The notes beneath the pieces are model-generated. The model saw nothing but the letters and a program-made list of their open reading frames with translations, did no database searches and was not told the origin of the DNA. The translations under genes and the position numbers were made by a program. This document shows, piece by piece, positions 58,352 to 64,000 of a stretch of 64,000 bases of DNA. The stretch spans positions 558,001 through 622,000 of the forward strand of contig CP114124.1 of NCBI GenBank assembly GCA_029959195.1, written 5' to 3'. Positions within the stretch are counted from its first letter, which is position 1; each line of letters starts with the position of its first letter. This DNA is from Dictyophora rubrovolvata. Lineage: Eukaryota; Basidiomycota; Agaricomycetes; Phallales; Phallaceae.

Positions 58352-61300
58352 CTGAGCAAAAGTCGAAATGGGGAGGAACAGAAAATCAGACGTTGAGGTT
58401 GAGAGCCGTCCTCAGCTCTTCCTTATCAACTCCGGCATCACTAGCCAATCACAGGTGGCCCATTACAAATATTACATAAGCCACAATCTAATCTCTCCAT
58501 CCCATCCCCCCTCTCCTCCGGTTTTTACTTTATTGTGACTTGTTACACGATATCTCTTTCACCCCCTCAGCTTCATTTTCCCCCGTGTTTTTCCCCAGCG
58601 GCCGTCGGCAGAATGTGGTGGAATGGCTTCTTTTCTTGCCCAATCACCGCGAAGCGGTTACACCGTCTATGACACGAAGATCTGCCACTGGGGGGTCTAC
58701 ATGTAATCTTTGGATAAATAGATAGATAGATCGTACTATAGTATAGGGCAAATCACACAGCAGTGAGCTTTTTGGTTGCTCTTGAGTTGATCAAACAGCT
58801 GTCTCCAAAAAAAAAGACACCACTCCAACACACGATTTAATTATTTGCCAAGGGTTCGCATCCGAAAGCCAGAAAGAGAACACCTGCTGTATATGTATAT
58901 TTCGAGTCCCATTATTCAATTATGCGTCCTCCACTCGCAAAACGGCCGCCCGTAGCTTCCGTTGTATACGATTATGATTTATCATTTCTGGATTGAAAAT
59001 GCATATCACAAGACCTGTGATCAGCCTCGAAGCGCGGGTTAGGGTTATTCACGTACCTAAACTCCCCCATTGACTGGTCAATAACAGTACATTTTAATCA
59101 CTATCCTTCAAAACTCAGAATCCGGAGGCTCTCTTGTTTTTTTCCCTCTCACTTCCCCTTTCTTGCTGCGGTGCCAATATAAAAAGATTTTTTTAGGGAA
59201 AAGTGGCGTGGTTGTGTTAGGTATCCCGTCAGCGCCTGATTTGAACAATTCAGCGGGTCCAGATAACAATTCACGTGGCGGCAAACACGATGCCGCGTCA
59301 GGATGATAATCGGCTTGATCAGATAATCAGAAAGGACTAAATTAGCACATGATCTGACCATTTAATCGGGATCTATTTTGCGTTTCTTGAATAATGTTCA
59401 TGTTGATTACATCATCGTCTTGTGCCCACAATTTGCCCATATAAACAAGACTTGTGTCTGATGACTATCATGTAGTGGGCTTTCCGGGGAAAAGAAGGCT
59501 TCGTATGGCTTTTCTTTTCCCAAACCTTTCCAAAACTATATCTCCGGTCAATGCGTCAACGCGTCAATTTTCTCAGGGCCAGACAAGCTTCAGATCACGA
59601 GTCTGTTTTCAGAAGCGGTGATGTAGGATTTGACTTTTTCACCGAAAAACGGAAATGAACTAACAAGTTTTACGTTCAGGAAAGACGTTGAGGATAAAGG
59701 GAAAAAAAGGCTATTTCAGAAAGTCCTAAGTTATGACTATAAACTCTTGTTGAACACAAGCGGATCCTCGCACCTAAAAAAAACTCGTACTGTCTGTTAA
59801 AGATCCATCATGGAAGTTCTGTTGATGCGCGATTAACGCCGTTGCTCGATGCCCGAATGCCCGGCTAAAATAAGGTACATCAACGCTGCGGTGGTGCTTA
59901 CATTATGCAGGCCTCGACCTTTGAACTAACATTTTTTTACGACATGCGACCAGCGACCTTCCGTTAAGAGTTTTATCATTCCAACGAAGTAGCGAAGACT
60001 TTATTTGCTTTGTGTTTCTCTCCGTAAAACAATCTATTTGATGAGCGTTAGCAAGTACGGGTTGCAACCAAGTCTAGATCTAATCAAATCCGGCCTCGAC
60101 TTTGTGCGAGCAACCTTTGTTGCCTCCCGCCAAGAGCTGCGCAAAATGAGGACTCGATTCAGTTCCGGATGTATCCTCTAAACAGGAGTGCACCGACTAC
60201 ATCAGTTCTTCCTCTGCGGAAGAAGATTGGGATACATACCGAACAGAACATCAAAAACAACAAACAGAATCCCTTTCCCATCTATAATCGAGGGGTATTA
60301 TCGCCGGCTTTAACTTCATTAGGGTTCTCCCGACTATAGCAAAAAACCCTTGATTCATGCATCTTTCTTTAGAAAATCGCTGATGCTGGCACTCATACTA
60401 CATAAGCCAAAAGAAGTACTTCTAAAACGTTCGAGTCACGTCATAATATGCGGGGAAGAAAAACAAAAACAATTAAATACAATAAATGAACATACATACC
60501 TGGACCTCGTTTATTGTTACGTATAAAGCACAGTCGAGGATCAATTTCAAGATCAAGTGCCGCTAAACCTGGCACCGCCGCCTGGTCAATGATGTGCTGG
60601 TCAATGATGTGCTGGTGAACTACCAGCTGTCCGATGACTCCCTCAAAAGATTCGTCTTAATCAAATTATCTCCTCATCTCCTAAGTAGTAATTAAACATC
60701 GGAAGAGCCTTACGACTATAAACTCCTACACTCAATTCCATATTTCATACATACAAGTTTGGGGTGCGTAGAGAGCAAAAGAGCAGCATTTGCCGTTCTG
60801 AGTCTTAGGATGTTAGAGTCATGGAGATCTGGGAAAAAAAGCCCTAATTCTAGCACGCGTTCTAGAAAATTCCAGACATCCTTATTTATGTATGCACCAC
60901 CATACATACGTTCATAATTCATTCGAGATGAATTATGATTCAGAGAACCTCTCCATCCATCCGCCAGGGATCCGGCGTCGTATACAACACTATGTAGTAC
61001 AAATTCATATAATATGAGTACAGTATACCCGCTTCCATTTGTATGCAATATTCAGCCGTTTATATACAGTCATCTGCTTATTTAGCGAACATCGGTGATA
61101 TAATACGGTACTATGATATGTAACCCCACATGGAATGAAACACATCTGATATCATTAATTTAATTTCCTATTATACGTTTGTATGTAACAACACTCGCGA
61201 AAAGACGGGGCAAGCCGATTCCATTTGCATTTTCCTATATGCATTTGTTTTTTTTAAAGGGCTCATGCCATGACCCTATTTTTCTTTTCCCTTTTCTCCT

Positions 61301-61848
61301 TGTTGGGTGAGGTTTAACACTTTTTAAATTATAATATTGCCCAAAATATACAGCGGATTGCTTTATAGAGAAGAGAGAGAAAAATGCGAGCATCAGAAAA
61401 AAGTAATCAAATGTACCATGTCGTACCATACCAAAGTTTATAAAACTACCAAACGCCAAACGAGGTACCTTGGCCCCCAACCAATTAAAAAAACGCAGAA
61501 AATAGAAAACAAAAATTCGGTATTCCTCTGATAGCCGAAAAATCTCAGTGAGGGGAAAGGGGGAAAGGGGGATATGGTAGGGTACACGAGCCGTACGCAC
61601 AGCAGGAAAGGAAGTTTGATAAAGAGAAGACATTGCTGTGGGGGTGTAAAGACGTCGATTGAGATGGCTAATAGATGGAACATGTAATTGGACTTTGCCG
61701 AAAAGTCACCAGAGCTTGTCGGAAAATGCCCCCTTTGTCTGGTGACTATATGAAGTCATGCATGCTGATAGTAATACAACAGGGATTGATCAATTGTGAG
61801 CAGGAAAGGGAGTGTCCTATACAGGACAGGATGGATGGAGAGCCGTGT
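58352..61848. other. Long upstream region of the GATA gene
   Basis: About 3.5 kb lie between the GATA gene start and the end of the aspartic protease. I see no supportable gene. It holds a perfect ATCWGATAA element at 59,318-59,326. Such long upstream DNA fits a heavily regulated transcription factor with a long 5' leader. Confidence 0.5.
59318..59326 (+). promoter_or_regulatory. ATCAGATAA, consensus binding site of iron GATA repressors
   Basis: The nine bases match ATCWGATAA exactly, the extended GATA element bound by the Urbs1/SreA group. The site is 967 bases upstream of the start of the iron GATA gene itself, on its promoter side. Confidence 0.55.
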
Positions 61849-63729
61849 TCATGATAGCCGAAATCCGAGTAACCACCAGCATAAAACGTGAAGAACGATA
61901 TAACCCGGGCCCGAACTCCAGCTTACTGGAATTGTTCTATGAGCGGTACTAGTAGCTCGAATGGTAGCTTTCGCAGGATTCATCGCAAATGTCGGGGTAG
62001 GTAATGAACCACCAGAAACGGCAAGAGATTTGGCAATCGGAGAAAGTGACGCAAACCCAACTGAAGGTGGATCATAGCGAAAGACGGAGTAAACGTTTTT
62101 CTGGAAACAGAAAAAAAAAATTCTTGCAATTTAGAAAGAGAAAAAAAAAGACAAGGGAATTTCTTTTTTGAACGAATCCCTTACCAAAAACGTATCTCCG
62201 ATGATCCAAGCAGGTACGTTTCCTTGGTTTTCTAATGCGAAAAAGGCGCCAATGCAAATGTTGTCAGCAATTTCCTCAAGCATGAAATCAACTGGTTCAA
62301 TGCTCCATATTTGCCCTCCGAATGACAGATTTATAGAAACCTCGGTATCACATGCTGTAAATGAAAACGCATGTCATATTGGGTTACAAATTTTTAAAGA
62401 GGGTCCCAAAGACACGAACGGTATGTGTAGTAACTTTCATAATCTCCCGAACCAGGCGCAGATCCCGGAATGTTGTTAAAAATTTCGTTAATAAGCACCG
62501 ACGGTCCACCGATTAATGTAGTTCCGGTGTCAATAGCTGCAAATGAAGCTGATCCTGAGGGCAACGAAACATCAGCGCCTTGTACCGTGAGTGCTGTCCC
62601 ATAAAAAGAAAAAGAAAAGCGATCAGCTGCTCGAAAACACAAATGATTCACAAAATTGAAACATGATGAGACTGACAGGTTAAGGTCAGGATCCAGTATG
62701 ATTCCAGTCCTTGAGGTAATGGTAGATATTCGATTTCACCACTATAGAGACTCGCACTATGAAAAATTCCCAAAGTGAGGAAAAATGAGGAAAATCACAT
62801 GTTACAAGGGGAATAAAATTGTATTACTTGGTTGCGCCCAATGTAAATAAACCGCCGGGTTCATCCGATTCAGCGTGAGGATCGTCAACAAACCTAAATC
62901 ACACAAGAACAAAGAAAAACATGTCATTCGCAGTGACTAGAAAAGTTTTCCAAGGAATACAAATACCTCGTTAGGAAAAAACTGAACAGGGGAGACTCCA
63001 GTGCACCTCCAGCTGCGAGATTTTGCCAAAACGGATTAGCTCGGGAGATTGCGATACTTTCGAAGGCAAGACCAAGCAAGCCAGCTACGGGATCAAATAA
63101 AAGGGTGGAAGAAATGACATCACAGACAGCTAAAGGAAACACGAATAGAGAGAAAAAGGTGCTCAATAAAATGACTGGAGCTTAGAAAAGGAGAGGCTCT
63201 CACCAAAGGTTTGCCCCGTAACTTGAAAATCTGACATCTGAACAACGTCCTGAGCCAGCGTCCCCGATGCTTCACCACTACCATACGTAATTCTGAAAGG
63301 CTGTGAAAGGTTTTTGAATGTTGAAGAAGCGGAGCCACTGAATCCGGAAAGCCCTTCATCGCAGACATCGCAATTCTTCCCTAATAACCATAAGTCGGAT
63401 GACCCAGTGTCGAGGACGACATTGAATGGCTTTGGAGGAGTTCCGACTTCAATAGTACCGTAATAACTGCTATCGCTGTTCTGGTTAACAAGTTGGGTAC
63501 TACCAGACAAGGAGCGTCTCGAAGGACGATGCGGGGTAGAAGATGGGTCACGAGCCCCGTATTTTGAGCGGAGGTGCGCCCCTTGTTCGCGAAACCAGGT
63601 TGAATCGCGATAAGACTTTTGTCTTTTAATTAATGGAATATCAAGCCCGTCTGCTGAGGTGAGAATTGGCCGGATAAGCAGAAGCAGCAAACACAAAACA
63701 ATAGATGTTGATTGGAAGACCGTCGTCAT
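61849..63729 (-). CDS. Secreted pepsin-family (A1) aspartic protease with hydrophobic C-terminal tail
   Basis: There are seven exons: 63729-63204, 63129-62967, 62893-62828, 62756-62677, 62593-62420, 62354-62185 and 62100-61849. They sum to 1,431 bases (476 residues) with consistent phases. It has a signal peptide (VLCLLLLLI core), then a propeptide. The first motif is VVLDTGSSDLWL (Asp107), with YGSG in FRITYGSGEASG. GLLGLAFESIA follows, then the second motif FAAIDTGTTLIGG (Asp300) and WIIGDTFL near the end. It belongs to a different branch from copies A-D. The C-terminal extension is Ser/Thr-rich and ends in a hydrophobic stretch (YIVLHVLCWWLLGF) after SSG, which suggests a GPI-anchor signal or a membrane tether as in yapsin-like proteases. 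Exon 5 ends at a GTTCGT donor. ATG 63,729 is the first in frame. Confidence 0.9.
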
Positions 63730-64000
63730 GATTCTGGTCGACCTGGACCTAAAAAAACGCAACGAAACGGACAGGTGAGTTCAATAGCACATTGACGAGA
63801 GAATGTGGAAAGGAGTGAGCGATTTATTTTTGAAAAATAATGAAAAAGGTGGAGAGGGTAGAAGGAGCGGATTTTTCGGAGCGGAGAAGGATCTAGAGGT
63901 ATGCCTTGGCTCTTCCGACAAACTTGGGAATGCCGTGATGCCGTTCTGCGCTAGCAACCGGAATCACTCACGTCATTGTCACACGATGCCAACATCGCAG
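63730..64000. other. Promoter region of the aspartic protease at the window edge
   Basis: This is the upstream DNA of the protease start. I see no other gene in the last 271 bases. Confidence 0.5.

Noticed and set aside
1-64000. CRISPR arrays, rRNA genes or prokaryotic operons
   Set aside because: The window is eukaryotic with spliceosomal introns; no regularly spaced repeats or rRNA-like sequence were seen.

Overview
This window is nuclear DNA of a filamentous basidiomycete, very probably an Agaricomycete. Genes are broken by many short introns (mostly about 50-75 bases), and spacing is tight in the gene-rich parts. The regulators are basidiomycete-type: an Opi1 homologue, a Zn2Cys6 factor with the GTR-type linker, an iron GATA factor with two fingers, and F-box-like proteins. 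Pepsin-type proteases of the polyporopepsin kind are present. I assign no species. All products are inferred from protein motifs read by eye.

The left third (1-26,350) is a conserved housekeeping block. In order: the 3' part of a PARL/Pcp1-like mitochondrial rhomboid protease (+), an Opi1-type transcription factor (+), the sorting nexin MVP1 (-), the ubiquinone methyltransferase COQ3 (+), a Zn2Cys6 regulator (-), the ergosterol enzyme ERG4 (-), the 76-residue gamma-tubulin-complex adaptor MZT1 (+), a decayed aspartic protease (-), SF3B1 (+), a forkhead factor (-), and an unrecognised coiled-coil protein (+). Several pairs diverge from very short promoters: MVP1/COQ3 (60 bases), ERG4/MZT1 (150 bases) and forkhead/coiled-coil (173 bases).

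The middle (26,350-52,500) is accessory. It holds three more members of one aspartic-protease family: one intact at 27,887, one nearly intact but with an altered second active site at 38,293, and one decayed at 45,691. It also has RanGAP (Rna1), a short F-box-like single-exon protein, a large F-box-like protein, and a tandem pair of F-box-like paralogues of which one is C-terminally short. Long gene-poor stretches lie between. One contains a 792-base pogo/Fot-like DNA transposon remnant nested in a dispersed repeat whose second copy lies in inverted orientation at 27.0-27.4 kb.

The right part (52,500-64,000) has an 802-residue GATA factor with two fingers flanking a cysteine-rich Cx5Cx8Cx2C motif. 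This is the signature of iron-sensing repressors of siderophore and iron uptake (Urbs1/SreA/Cir1 group). Its long upstream region contains one perfect ATCWGATAA element. A seven-exon secreted aspartic protease with a hydrophobic C-terminal tail follows.

The most notable signals are the birth-and-death history of the protease family, with a duplication that carried flanking DNA. Others are a 10-base microexon inside the Zn2Cys6 zinc cluster, two GC-AG introns, the two GATA fingers split by long introns at the identical codon, and the nested transposon. I did not recognise a wholly new multi-gene system.
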